From: Cytophagia bacterium CHB2
GTDB taxonomy: Bacteria > Zhuqueibacterota > Zhuqueibacteria > Zhuqueibacterales > Zhuqueibacteraceae
Length of the DNA stretch: 47,305 nucleotides
Direction of reading: 5' to 3'
NCBI GenBank assembly: GCA_030263535.1
Contig: SZPB01000007.1
Coordinates: 1 to 47,305 of the forward strand
The notes beneath the pieces were generated by a model that saw only the letters and a list, made by a program, of their open reading frames with translations, did no database searches and was not told the DNA's origin. Shown piece after piece: positions 31,798 through 41,360 of the stretch. The first letter of the stretch is position 1. Each line of letters starts with the position of its first letter. A program made the translations under genes and the position numbers.

Positions 31798-34731
31798 CTA
31801 GAATGAGAAATCAATGCCAAAATACAACTCACGAGCAATGTCATACAACGGCACGCCGTCAGCAGTTGTGGGCCGGTTCAGAGTGCCAGTGGGATTTTGG
31901 TCTTTTTCCCACAAAACAGAGCTGGCAATATCAAAATTGTCCCACGTCAAGATATTGCTTTGATTGAAGATATTGCGGCCTTCCACAAACAACCGGCCAA
32001 AGCGTGTGCCGCCAAAGTTGAAGCCCTTGCTCAAACGCAGATCAGTACGATAGCTCCACGGCGAACGTTTTTGTTCGCGGCCGCGCAGATCGGTGGTGGT
32101 GTTCGTCAAGAAATACCAGAACCCGCTTTGCGCCGAACTGATACCCGTAATGTCAATCTCGTAGGGCAGGTCAACCAGGAAGGTCATGGACATGCGATGC
32201 TCGCGGTCGAAACCAGAAGCCAGCGCATTACCGCCGCCGGTGATATTGACCGGGAAGGTGTTCCATTGATAGCGGTCATCAAACGGAATTCCGTTCGCGG
32301 CATCTGCCGCAGCGGAAAAAGCATTTTTGTTGGGGGAGATGCTGGAGGCATTTGCCGCACCTTTGATATAACTGAAGGCATAGCTAAACCGGCCGGACAA
32401 CCATCCCGAAGGCCGTTTTTCCAGTGTTAGCTCAATGCCGCGCGCATCGGCATAGCCGAAGCTGGTCACGTAGGTGTAGGAGCCGAAACCCTGGCCGGCG
32501 GCTGGATTGATAGAATAGCCCGTCGTGCCATAGTTGCTGATGTCGCGATAGTAGGCCGTGGCGTCCATGCGGAAATCCGGCAAGAACGACCACTGCACGC
32601 CGATTTCATAAGCCGTCGCCGTGGGCGGATCCAAAGTCACATCTTGCACATAGGGCAAGGAGGGATTCGAGAAATTGCCGTAGTTCTCGAAGATCAAGCT
32701 AAACGACGGCGGGGAGAAGAAACGGCCCCACGAATAGTGCATCGCCGCATTGTCCGAGATCGGGTGTGAAATACCGAGGCGCGGGCCGAAGAACCACTTG
32801 GTGGGCACATTGGCCGAGCGCAATTGCGTGCGTTGAATCGCGCCGCTGGGCAACGTGTCGGAACGCGACACATTGAAGAAGTCGCCAAATTGTTCCGCGC
32901 CCGTGTCAAAGCCGTCAATGCGCACGCCGGCATTGATGATGATGCCCTGATATTCAATGCGATCTTGCGCATATAAGGCAAATTCCTGGGGATTCAACTT
33001 ATATGAGGTTTCCTCAAATGGGAAGTTTCTGTCGAAGGTCTTGATGACCTGGGTGCGCTGTTGAAAATCTTCCACGGAATGGCGGCGATACAAAAAGCCG
33101 GCTTTCAACTGATGATTGAAATTGATCTGGCTGGTGAGATCACCCTTGAGCTGAATCGCATTGCGCTTGAGTTCTTCATAATAGAAGCCGGGCTGGCCAA
33201 AGCGATATTGCCCGGAGCTGAACGGCACATCATGATAGCGCTCGTTGCCGGGGTCGCCGGTGAAGAAGGTGCGTTGCGTGCCGATCACACCGCTGCCGCC
33301 AACGCCGAGGTACTTTTCGGATTGTTCTTTGGTCGTCAGCTTGAGAAACTCGCCGTCTTCGCCTTGTTCGATTCTGCCATTGCCATCATCATCGGAGTAG
33401 CCAAAACGCGAGGTGCGGCCGATGTAGCTGGCGCGGACATCAAAGAAGGTTTTGGGCGAAATGCTGTTGGTCCAGGCCAGATAGCTGACCAGTCCCAGTT
33501 TCTCGTTTTGCGGATTGCCCACCGGGAAGAATTTGAAACGGCTGCTGAAGGTACGATTCTTCCAGCCGCCCAGAATGCCGCCGTCATTAAGAATGACATT
33601 GGCCGTCAATTTTTGGGTGTTGGTGAGGTTGTAGTTCAACTTCAACGAGGAGTTGATTTCGCGGGTGAACTCGTTGGTGAAACGGCCGTGCGAATTGAGC
33701 ACGCGGCTGCTGAAATAGAAATTGCCCTTTTCAGTCAACGGGCCGCCCAGGGAAAGCTCGCCGTCCATCGTCGGGTCTTCACCGTAGCCAAACGTCGATT
33801 TCGAGTTCTCGTCGAAAGCCATCAATCTGGCGCGCGCGCTATCCGACGCGGTTTTATTGTTCAACAGGGATTGGCGGTCGTTCTGAAAGCGCGCTAGATC
33901 ATTGTAAACGCCCGGGCCGGCATGATTCAGCCCGCCGGCGCTGCTGCGAAAAAAGACCTTACCGGAAAGCTTGCGGCCGCCATCGCGCGTGGCGATATTG
34001 ATGATACCGGCAGAAGCCGCATCGTATTCTGCATTAAATGTTCCAGCCAATACCGCCAACTCGGAAACTGTTTCAGGGTTCACGTTGACGACATTGGTTT
34101 CACTACCTTCCGAACGCCGCGTGGAGGTGTATAGCTGATAGACGCCATCGCCGGTACCGCCGGAGAAATAGGTATCGGAGATATTGATGCCATCGACCAG
34201 GGTGCGGGATTCATACTTGCGGCCGCCGCGAATGTAACCACGGAAGGTGCTGGCCGTGGTTTCCACAACTTCGGCGATGCTGGAGGTGGGAAGAGTATTA
34301 TTCAACTCGTTGGCGCTGATGCTGGCGCGAGAGGCGGTCAGCGTGCGGTCAACCAGTGCACGTTCGGCCACCACCGTGACTTCTTCACCAGCAACCACGG
34401 TTTGGGTGAGCGTCACATCGATTGGCGTGGTCACATCCAACCGCACAGCCACGTTGTTGATCACTTTGGTTTCATAACCGATGTACGTCACGCGAACGCT
34501 GTAAACGCCCGGGGGCACATTTAAAATGAAGTAATTGCCATCGGCGTCACTGCTGGCACCCAAAATGGTGCCAACCACCGTCAAGTTTGCTCCCGGAAGT
34601 GGCGCACCGGTTTGAGCGTCTTTGACCGTGCCGGCAATTTTTCCCAAGGCCGCAAATGCATTGGTTGCGGCCAATAGAGTAAGAGCTATCAGCAAAGCGC
34701 CAACACCTCTTCTCGATACTCGATGTTGCAT
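31798..34731 (-). CDS. TonB-dependent receptor with CarboxypepD_reg-like domain
   Basis: This ~977 aa outer-membrane receptor starts MQHRVSRRGVGALLIALTLL then AATNAFA (signal peptide). The next ~85 residues (GKIAGTVKDAQTGAPLPGAN...GVYSVRVTYIGYE) are a carboxypeptidase-regulatory-like domain. A plug domain follows (VVAERALVDRTLTASRA...RTLVDGINISDTYFSGG), then the 22-strand barrel, ending YFGIDFSF. The ATG at 34731 has GGAGG seven bases upstream; a longer frame to 34818 is not used. No SusD homologue lies beside it, unlike classic Bacteroidota starch-type pairs. It is the first gene of the leftward run and likely imports glycan fragments. A LacI-type operator is upstream. Confidence 0.9.
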   Translation of the reverse strand: MQHRVSRRGVGALLIALTLLAATNAFAALGKIAGTVKDAQTGAPLPGANLTVVGTILGASSDADGNYFILNVPPGVYSVRVTYIGYETKVINNVAVRLDVTTPIDVTLTQTVVAGEEVTVVAERALVDRTLTASRASISANELNNTLPTSSIAEVVETTASTFRGYIRGGRKYESRTLVDGINISDTYFSGGTGDGVYQLYTSTRRSEGSETNVVNVNPETVSELAVLAGTFNAEYDAASAGIINIATRDGGRKLSGKVFFRSSAGGLNHAGPGVYNDLARFQNDRQSLLNNKTASDSARARLMAFDENSKSTFGYGEDPTMDGELSLGGPLTEKGNFYFSSRVLNSHGRFTNEFTREINSSLKLNYNLTNTQKLTANVILNDGGILGGWKNRTFSSRFKFFPVGNPQNEKLGLVSYLAWTNSISPKTFFDVRASYIGRTSRFGYSDDDGNGRIEQGEDGEFLKLTTKEQSEKYLGVGGSGVIGTQRTFFTGDPGNERYHDVPFSSGQYRFGQPGFYYEELKRNAIQLKGDLTSQINFNHQLKAGFLYRRHSVEDFQQRTQVIKTFDRNFPFEETSYKLNPQEFALYAQDRIEYQGIIINAGVRIDGFDTGAEQFGDFFNVSRSDTLPSGAIQRTQLRSANVPTKWFFGPRLGISHPISDNAAMHYSWGRFFSPPSFSLIFENYGNFSNPSLPYVQDVTLDPPTATAYEIGVQWSFLPDFRMDATAYYRDISNYGTTGYSINPAAGQGFGSYTYVTSFGYADARGIELTLEKRPSGWLSGRFSYAFSYIKGAANASSISPNKNAFSAAADAANGIPFDDRYQWNTFPVNITGGGNALASGFDREHRMSMTFLVDLPYEIDITGISSAQSGFWYFLTNTTTDLRGREQKRSPWSYRTDLRLSKGFNFGGTRFGRLFVEGRNIFNQSNILTWDNFDIASSVLWEKDQNPTGTLNRPTTADGVPLYDIARELYFGIDFSF

Positions 34732-35919
34732 AACAACCCTCCGTGTTAGGACAGGAGATAGAGAATTTAACCTCAGTCTTTTTGACTCACATAACTGCAT
34801 CAAAACACAGCGAAACAATTATATCGGGAGACTCACCTCCTTCACCTTGTTTGTAAACGCTTTAATTTTAGGTTAATCAAAAGTGAACGTTGGCGGTCAT
34901 TCATCTTGAAATTCTGTCGAAACTGTTCGTCAAGAGGCATGCAGCATTAAGCTCAAGGTTTCAGGAAGTTTGAGATTTTCTAATGCTGATTACTAAACAT
35001 GGCACATTAGGACAGTGCCCGGAGCGCCGTTTTCACAAAGCCTGAAAGATTGTGAATGAACGAAGAGGGCAAGGAACGAAATCGTGCTATGAACCGTTTT
35101 GTCATTATAATTTTTTTTCGACTAAAACCAGTTCAACCGCCTTTTTGAGGAGAGTATAAAGCCCGTCATCAACCATTAATAAGATTTAAACGATGAACGC
35201 GCGTTACACTATGTTATTATGGAGCATCAGAGGGAAATCAGCCAAACGTGTAATAATCAATCATTTTTGCGGCCAATATCTTTGCAACCGCTGCTAAAAA
35301 AATTGGCCTTTTTGGCGCATGGGGTTTGGCCGGATTTGGGGAATTTTAGAAATTTACGTTGCCGGTGTGAAACAAGCGCTGCGGCGTTGTTGGCGGCTGC
35401 CGGAGTCCAGCCCGGCTCAAATCGGAGGCGCGCCGCGCAGCTTTTAACCGCCCGCACAGGAAGGTATCTCAGTTTTGCGGGCAAAAAGCTTTCGGAACAC
35501 TATGCAAAAATCCCATCGAAGAGTCAAGCGGATAAGGTTTGACATTCAAATTCGGCAAGACTCAGCCGCGGCTTGACCATCCAGAGACGACACACGGCAA
35601 AACCAACCAGGGTTTCCGGTTTTCATAATCACATTCCATTCGAGAGTAGCAGGAACGTGCTTTCGAATGCCAAGAAAATTCGCCTGAAGCGCAATGAAAT
35701 TTGCGTGCGCGCCATTAAATTGTTAAGGCTTGATTCATACCGGTTCTTTATCGTACACTATTTTTCAACGTGCGCGCTTCAGGAATTCCGTTTCCCCTCT
35801 GCGCAGGACTCTGGCAAAAGGCCAGACAAGCGCTGTGTGATTGCCAGACGATTCGACCGTGCTCACCGCTCATAACCAAGGGCAAGCCACTCAGCCCCCT
35901 TCACCCCTCGGAGGATAGA
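34732..35919. other. 1.19 kb divergent intergenic region, no gene seen
   Basis: No convincing gene is present; a 107-codon frame from 35219 lacks a ribosome site and family traits. It must hold the promoters of both runs. Seen: the LacI-type palindrome (34852-34865), an inverted repeat 35637-35669 (CATTCGA with TCGAATG), and TTGATT (35730-35735), 18 bases, TACACT (35754-35759) as a possible rightward promoter. The 5' leader of the receptor gene would be long enough for RNA regulation. No riboswitch was recognised. Confidence 0.6.
34852..34865. promoter_or_regulatory. LacI/CRE-like operator upstream of the receptor
   Basis: TGTAAACGCTTTAA has the central CG and near-palindromic AAACG/CGCTTT layout of LacI-family operators (compare TGAAAACGCTTTCA for catabolite response elements). 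It is about 120 bp upstream of the receptor ATG. No LacI-family regulator gene lies in the window, so the regulator would be elsewhere. Confidence 0.45.
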
Positions 35920-38031
35920 ATGCACATTATCGGCATGCATATCTTGGACGTTGCTATCATCATTTCGTATTTCGTGATCATGATTTGGATTGGCAAACGC
36001 CTGCAGGAACGCATGCGAACGACCGAGGAATACTTCATCGGCGGCCGGCGGATGGGAAGGCTCTATCAATTCTTCCTGAACTTTGGCGCTTCCACCGACG
36101 CCAGCCAGGCCGCGGCTCTCTCGCGCGAAATTTACCGCCAGGGCATTGCCGGCATGTGGATTCAATACCTGGTTTTGTTCCTGACCCCGTTCTACTGGTT
36201 CACCTCGATGCTGTTTCGCCGCGCCCGCCTCATCACCATCGGCGATTTTTTCACGGAACGCTTCGAAAGCAAATTTTTGGGCGGCGCCTTTGCGGTGTTC
36301 ACGATTGTCATGGCCTTGTTCGGCACGGCCGTCGGCTATCTTGTCTCTGCCAAGACCTTCATGGCGCTTACCCCCAAACCGGCGCATGAGTTTACCGTCG
36401 AAGAGAAACTGCGCGTCGAATCCTATCACGAGTTCAATCAACTGCGGGGCTTGTATCTCGACGGGCGTTTGCCCGACGAGCAAAAGACGCGCTATCAAGA
36501 ATTGCGTAACATGGATAGTCAGGGTAAACTCGGCGCGTTTGTATCGTATGTCGATCCGGTGTATTTCTACTTTTTGTATGGCAGTATTGTGTGCATTTAT
36601 GTATTGCTGGGCGGCTTTACCGCTGCGGCCATGACCGACGTGGTGCAAGGCGTGCTCATGATCATATTTTCCTGCATTCTCATTCCATTTGGCATTTATA
36701 AAATTGGAGGATTCTCCGGCCTGCACGCCGCTGTGCCGGAACACATGTTTTGGCTGTTCGGAACCGAAGCGTTGAGTGAGTATGCCTGGTACACCATTGC
36801 CGCCATGTCATTTGCCAATCTTGTCTCCATCGTGGCCGTGGGCACCGGTATGCAGGTCATGGGGTCTGCTACAAACGAGAAGACTGCGCGTTTTGGCATC
36901 ATTGGCGGCATGATGTTCAAGCGCGTGATGATGATTTTCTGGGCGCTGGCCGGCTTGCTGGCCATTGGGTTGTACGCGGGACAACTGAACGATCCCGACT
37001 TGATTTGGGGCTACATGACAAAACAATTGCTCGGCCCCGGTTTTATCGGCATTATGATGATCGGTGTGCTTGCCGCCAATATGTCCTCGCTCGACGTGCA
37101 ATCCGTTTCGCTGGCAGCATTATTCGTGCATCAGGTTTACAAGCCGCTGTTTCCGCACAAATCTGAGGAGCATTATTTGTTCGTGAGCCGCATCATCATT
37201 TTTCTTACGATTTTTGGTGGCATCGGCATGGCGCTTTACGTCAAGAACTTGTTGGAACTGTTCAAATATTTCATCAGCATGCCTGCCATTTTTGGCGCGG
37301 CAATTTGGCTGGGATTCATGTGGCGCCGCCTGAGCAAAACCGCGGTAACGATTCAAATCTTCGTCTCGTTTCTCATCATCGTGATCATTCCCAATGTGTT
37401 TAGCTCGTGGGACGCGACACGCAGCTATGCGCCCTTTCTCAAACAAACGCAGGAACGCCAAATCGTGGTCGAAACCAAGGCGCTGCGCGCAGATGTGGAA
37501 GCCGGCCTGGCACAGCACGCAGGCGAACGCATCACCAAAACGCGGATGGTTCCGCCCTATCCCCTGTTCTTCGATCGCATCACGCGCGAAGACCCCGCCG
37601 ACCCCAATTCACGCCTGCTCGGGGTGGGCCGCTTCAACGCGGAATTGTGGGTGTTGAGCTGGTTCGGCATCAATTTTTCCGGCTTCAACAAGGCGCAGCT
37701 TGAAGCCACACGCTTTGCTTTTGATGCGATTTTCCCGCTTTTATGTTTGATTGTGCTGAGCTATTTCAGCAAGCCGGCCAGCCGCAAAACGCTGGATTAC
37801 TTTTTTGCCAAAGTGCACACCCCCATCCAACCCACGCCTGAAGAAGATCAGCGCAAGGTGGAGGAGAATGCCGCGCACATGCATCATTTCGAGTCGCGCA
37901 AGCTGTTCCCCAAAACCCACTGGGAGCTGCACAAACCGATGAAAATGGATTATATCGGTTTCTTCGGCACGTGGGCTTTGGTTGCACTAATCATTTTATT
38001 GCTGTGGTTTGTCGTTAATATCGGTGCGTAA
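35920..38031 (+). CDS. Sodium:solute symporter (SSS family), long form
   Basis: This 703 aa membrane protein opens with MHIIGMHILDVAIIISYFVI and then RTTEEYFIGGRRMGRLYQF, the conserved 'eeyflggR' block, and has about 13 hydrophobic segments. GGFTAAAMTDVVQGVLM is the family's conserved sodium-site region. It differs from many SSS members by a hydrophilic insertion near residues 150-210 (PKPAHEFTVEEKLRVE...) and another near 500-560. The ATG has GGAGG 5 bases upstream, which decides it against the longer frame from 35770. It heads the rightward run, so it likely imports the sugar or sugar acid worked on by the genes that follow. Confidence 0.88.
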   Translation: MHIIGMHILDVAIIISYFVIMIWIGKRLQERMRTTEEYFIGGRRMGRLYQFFLNFGASTDASQAAALSREIYRQGIAGMWIQYLVLFLTPFYWFTSMLFRRARLITIGDFFTERFESKFLGGAFAVFTIVMALFGTAVGYLVSAKTFMALTPKPAHEFTVEEKLRVESYHEFNQLRGLYLDGRLPDEQKTRYQELRNMDSQGKLGAFVSYVDPVYFYFLYGSIVCIYVLLGGFTAAAMTDVVQGVLMIIFSCILIPFGIYKIGGFSGLHAAVPEHMFWLFGTEALSEYAWYTIAAMSFANLVSIVAVGTGMQVMGSATNEKTARFGIIGGMMFKRVMMIFWALAGLLAIGLYAGQLNDPDLIWGYMTKQLLGPGFIGIMMIGVLAANMSSLDVQSVSLAALFVHQVYKPLFPHKSEEHYLFVSRIIIFLTIFGGIGMALYVKNLLELFKYFISMPAIFGAAIWLGFMWRRLSKTAVTIQIFVSFLIIVIIPNVFSSWDATRSYAPFLKQTQERQIVVETKALRADVEAGLAQHAGERITKTRMVPPYPLFFDRITREDPADPNSRLLGVGRFNAELWVLSWFGINFSGFNKAQLEATRFAFDAIFPLLCLIVLSYFSKPASRKTLDYFFAKVHTPIQPTPEEDQRKVEENAAHMHHFESRKLFPKTHWELHKPMKMDYIGFFGTWALVALIILLLWFVVNIGA

Positions 38032-38086
38032 CCACGGGTTTACGCGCTCATGCCTTATCACATTAATTCAGCCGATCGGCCAATCG

Positions 38087-38157
38087 TGTCATTCCAAGAG
38101 AATCCTGTGAAGTGCTTGAAGCCGTACTGGAATCCTCACGAGGTTTGCGTGCGAATG
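38087..38157. repeat. TGTCATTCC-type inverted repeat, copy E (decayed right end)
   Basis: The left arm TGTCATTCC then GAATCCTGTGAAG is intact; the right arm is decayed (TCCTCACGAGG then TGCGAATGCA). It is followed by copy F 104 bp later, with the same leading ATTCAGCCGA, so the two came from a tandem duplication. Confidence 0.7.
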
Positions 38158-38190
38158 CATTTTCATATGATTCAGCCGAGCACGCAATCC

Positions 38191-38263
38191 TGTCATTCCG
38201 ACAGAATCTTGTGAAGGCCTTGAGGGCGTGCTGGAATCTTCACAAAATCCTTTCAGGATGACA
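38191..38263. repeat. TGTCATTCC-type inverted repeat, copy F
   Basis: A 73 bp intact copy with TGTCATTCC then GAATCTTGTGAAG on the left and CTTCACAAAATCC then GGATGACA on the right. It lies 30 bp before the aldolase gene and would form a strong hairpin in its leader. Confidence 0.85.
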
Positions 38264-38292
38264 GATCGGGACAAAACAAAAATGGAAAACCT

Positions 38293-39123
38293 ATGCAAAA
38301 AAAATTTCGCCTCCACCGCCTCTTCGGCAAAACCGGCAAATGCCTGGATGTTGCCCTCGATCACGGCTTTTTCAATGAAGTGAGTTTCTTGAGCGGCATC
38401 GAAAATATTGAAAAAGCCATTCATGCCCTTGCCGCCGCACAACCCGATGCCATTCAACTCACTGTCGGCCAGGCGGAAATTCTGCAAAGCATTCCCGGCA
38501 AAGACAAGCCGGCGCTGGTGCTGCGCACCGACATCGCGAACTGCTACAATGCCAAAGTGCATGAAGTCTTGTTCAGTTGTGTGATTGCCGACGCCGTCGA
38601 GCAGGCGCTGGTGCTGGATGCTGCGTGCGTGGTGGTGAATCTGCTGATCCTGCCGAACCAGCCCGATCTGCACCGCCAGTGTGTTGAAAACGTCTCCCGC
38701 TTGAAGCCGATTTGCGAGCGCTACGGCATGCCGCTGATGGTGGAGCCGCTGGTGATGCGCCCCAATGAAGAAAAGGGCGGCTATCAAGTTGATGGCGATC
38801 TTAACAAAATCCTGCCGCTGGTGCGCCAGGCTTGCGAATTGGGCGCGGACATTATCAAAGCTGATCCCTGCGACGAGGTGAGCCAGTATCACCGCGTCAT
38901 TGAAATTGCCGGGCGGCCGGTGCTGCCGCGCGGCGGAGGCAAAGCCAGCGAACGCGAGGTTCTGCAGAGAACGTATGAACTCATGCAGCAGGGCGCGAGC
39001 GGCATTGTGTACGGCCGCAACATCATTCAACACGAAAAACCGGTGCACATGACGCGCGCCCTCATGGCCATCGTGCACGAAGGCGTGAATGTCGAGCAAG
39101 CTATGGCCATCATAAAAGGGTAA
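38293..39123 (+). CDS. Class I aldolase, DhnA/LsrF type
   Basis: This 276 aa protein matches the DhnA/LsrF/fructose-bisphosphate aldolase class I fold: LDVALDHGFF near residues 18-27, VVVNLLI, EPLVMRP and IIKADPCDE with the Schiff-base Lys189. RPVLPRGGGKAS is the phosphate-binding loop. Such enzymes cleave or condense ketose phosphates. It probably splits the phosphorylated product of the imported sugar. Start: the ATG at 38293 with a GGA seven bases upstream. It is placed between the symporter and the oxidoreductase, on the same strand. Confidence 0.83.
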   Translation: MQKKFRLHRLFGKTGKCLDVALDHGFFNEVSFLSGIENIEKAIHALAAAQPDAIQLTVGQAEILQSIPGKDKPALVLRTDIANCYNAKVHEVLFSCVIADAVEQALVLDAACVVVNLLILPNQPDLHRQCVENVSRLKPICERYGMPLMVEPLVMRPNEEKGGYQVDGDLNKILPLVRQACELGADIIKADPCDEVSQYHRVIEIAGRPVLPRGGGKASEREVLQRTYELMQQGASGIVYGRNIIQHEKPVHMTRALMAIVHEGVNVEQAMAIIKG

Positions 39124-39156
39124 TTTGTATTGAATGCGAAACTAGGAATAAGATTC

Positions 39157-40311
39157 ATGGCCTCAAAACGAAAAATCCGCTTCGGCGTCATCGGCTGCGG
39201 CTTGATGGGCCGCGAGTTTGCCGTGGCCTCGGCGCGCTGGCCTGCGCTGCTGGACACGAAGGCGCAACCTGAAATCGTGGCGATTTGCGATCTCAATGAA
39301 AAACTATTTGATTGGTACACCGACAATTTTTCTTCGATCAAGCTCGCCACCACCAATTATCAAGATTTGCTTGCCTCCAAGGAGGTTGAAGTTGTTTATT
39401 GCGCAGTGCCGCATAATTTGCACGAGAAATTCTACTGCGACATCCTATCCGCCGGCAAACATTTGTTCGGCGAAAAGCCGTTCGGCATCGACCTGGCCGC
39501 GAATCAAAAAATTCTGGAGACAATTCAAGCGCATCCGCAAGTGTTCGTGCGCTGTTCCTCCGAATATCCCTTCTACCCCGGCGGCCATCAGATTCACAAA
39601 TACATTCTGGAAAATCCCTGGGGCCGCATCATCGAAGTACACAGCGGCTATCTGCATTCCTCTGATTTGAATTTCAACAAGCCCATCAACTGGAAACGCA
39701 TGCTGGCGTTCAACGGGGAATACGGTTGCCTGGGCGATCTCGGCATGCACGCGCTGCATCTGCCGTTGCGCGCGCGCTGGATTCCCTCACGTTTGTATGC
39801 TTCACTTTCCAAAATCGTCACACAACGCCCGGATGGCAAAGGCGGCATGGCACCGTGTGAAACCTGGGACAATGCCACGCTGCAATGCGAAGTGCGGCAT
39901 CCCAGCGAAGGTTACACATTTCCCATGTCCGTCAAAACCTATCGCATTGCGCCCGGCGAAACCGATACCTGGTATATCGAAATCATCGGCACGAAATTCA
40001 GTGCGCGCTACAGCACGAAATTCACCAAGACCCTGCAGACCATGCGCTATGAAAACGGCGGGCCGCAGATTTGGCAACATGAGGATATCGGTTACACCTC
40101 CGCCCATGCCACGATAACCGGCGGGATTTTCGAATTCGGCTTTACCGATGCCATTCTGCAAATGTGGGCGGCTTTTCTGGATGAGCTGCACGAACCGAAA
40201 CCCAACATGCCGTTCGGCTGCATCACCCCGGAAGAAACTTTGCAGCAGCACAAAATTTTGACGGCAGCGCTGGCCTCAAACAAAAGCGGCCAGGTGGTTA
40301 CTCTGGAGTAA
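39157..40311 (+). CDS. Gfo/Idh/MocA-family oxidoreductase
   Basis: This 384 aa NAD(P)-dependent oxidoreductase has GVIGCGLMG (residues 10-18) as the dinucleotide-binding loop, Asp45 after the second strand (an NAD preference), and EKPFGIDL (E106-K107-P108) as the family's catalytic lysine motif. The family oxidises sugars or inositols, or acts as a dehydrogenase of uronate-type substrates. Start chosen at 39157: AGGAATAAGATTC precedes it; the ATG at 39130 is 7 bp after the aldolase stop and has no site. It likely follows the aldolase in one transcript. Confidence 0.88.
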   Translation: MASKRKIRFGVIGCGLMGREFAVASARWPALLDTKAQPEIVAICDLNEKLFDWYTDNFSSIKLATTNYQDLLASKEVEVVYCAVPHNLHEKFYCDILSAGKHLFGEKPFGIDLAANQKILETIQAHPQVFVRCSSEYPFYPGGHQIHKYILENPWGRIIEVHSGYLHSSDLNFNKPINWKRMLAFNGEYGCLGDLGMHALHLPLRARWIPSRLYASLSKIVTQRPDGKGGMAPCETWDNATLQCEVRHPSEGYTFPMSVKTYRIAPGETDTWYIEIIGTKFSARYSTKFTKTLQTMRYENGGPQIWQHEDIGYTSAHATITGGIFEFGFTDAILQMWAAFLDELHEPKPNMPFGCITPEETLQQHKILTAALASNKSGQVVTLE

Positions 40312-40682
40312 CGATGCAATCGCTGCCAAGCGCGTCACATTAAAGACTACTTCGCACTTTCGCCCTAATTCGTATGAGTACATTGATTTGTCAGTCTGCA
40401 AGAATCTTGTGAAGTACCCGGCACTGAGCCTAAAACTTCACAAGCTCCCTGTGGGATGACAGGGCAGAAAGTGATAAATTTTTCAGCATAACAGTGCATG
40501 ACTCATTTCCCCCGGAACCACCAAAACACATCAATTACCGATTTGCGATAATTTGCGTTCATTCGCAGTCAATGGATTCGCGCCAAATTTCCTCTGTGCA
40601 TTATTTGTCTTGCCAACTTTATACCGATTTGGGGTTGCATGTTTAATTTTTGATTGTATGATTTGAATTGGGAAAACAGGCT
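40312..40682. other. 371 bp gap holding repeat copy G only
   Basis: Apart from the repeat at 40389-40461 nothing is seen: no gene frame, no clear promoter. The A+T-rich stretch at 40601-40670 could hold a promoter for the isomerase gene. Confidence 0.6.
40389..40461. repeat. TGTCATTCC-type inverted repeat, copy G
   Basis: A 73 bp copy: TGTCAGTCTGCAAGAATCTT on the left, CTTCACAAGCTCCCTG then GGATGACA on the right, with a GTAC-led loop as in copy A at 3916. Copies A and G lie on opposite sides of the divergent region. Confidence 0.83.
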
Positions 40683-41354
40683 ATGAAACGTTCCGAAATC
40701 AACGCGCTGCAACGCGAGGCCGCCGCCTTTTTCAAACAACATCATTTTCATTTGCCGCCCTGGGCTTTCTGGTCAAAGGAAGAATGGCAAACGCACCGTC
40801 TCGACGCGCAAGAAATCATCCATAACAAACTCGGCTGGGATGTGACGGATTTCGGCTCGGGCAGATTTCACGAAATCGGGCTGCTTGTATTCACCGTGCG
40901 CAACGGCGAGCCGGGCGAGGCAAATGGCAAAGATTACTGCGAAAAAATCATGATCGCGCGCGAAGCGCAGGTGACGCCCTGGCATTTTCATTGGCACAAG
41001 ATGGAAGACATCATCAATCGCGGCGGCGGCGAATTGATAATCGAAGTTTGCAATGCTGCCGCAGATGAACAACTGGCCGATTCCCCGGTTACTGTGCTGA
41101 CGGACGGCATTCGCCGCACCGTGCCGGCACAAAGCAGAATCGTGTTGCAACCGGGCGAGAGCATCACCTTGCCGCCGCGCATGTACCATCAGTTTTACGC
41201 CGCTGCGGGCAAGGGTATGGTGTTGATCGGCGAAGTTTCGCGCGTAAACGACGATGCCAAGGATAATCGCTTTCTCGCACCCATCGGCCGCTTTCCCCAA
41301 ATCGAAGAAGATGAACCGCCGTTGTACTATTTGTGCAATGAATATCCTGAGTGA
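40683..41354 (+). CDS. D-lyxose/D-mannose isomerase-like cupin
   Basis: This 223 aa cupin protein has the D-lyxose isomerase pattern: HFHWHKMEDIINRGGGELII (residues 101-120), with His101, His103 and Glu108 as metal ligands, and His169 in PRMYHQFYA. D-lyxose isomerase (EC 5.3.1.15) turns D-lyxose into D-xylulose and D-mannose into D-fructose. The length fits the family (about 170-230 aa). The ATG at 40683 has AGG four bases upstream; the frame's TTG at 40668 is not used. It suggests pentose or mannose in the substrate. Confidence 0.83.
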   Translation: MKRSEINALQREAAAFFKQHHFHLPPWAFWSKEEWQTHRLDAQEIIHNKLGWDVTDFGSGRFHEIGLLVFTVRNGEPGEANGKDYCEKIMIAREAQVTPWHFHWHKMEDIINRGGGELIIEVCNAAADEQLADSPVTVLTDGIRRTVPAQSRIVLQPGESITLPPRMYHQFYAAAGKGMVLIGEVSRVNDDAKDNRFLAPIGRFPQIEEDEPPLYYLCNEYPE

Positions 41355-41360
41355 AATAGC

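Noticed and set aside
34732-34818. 29-residue N-terminal extension of the receptor
   Set aside because: GGAGG and a good signal peptide belong to the ATG at 34731; the extension breaks the signal peptide position.
35219-35542. 107-codon frame in the divergent region
   Set aside because: No ribosome site, no known motif, low-complexity composition; more likely non-coding.
38089-39099. 336-codon minus-strand frame opposite the aldolase
   Set aside because: The plus-strand frame has clear aldolase motifs; the minus frame runs through repeats and has no recognisable domain.
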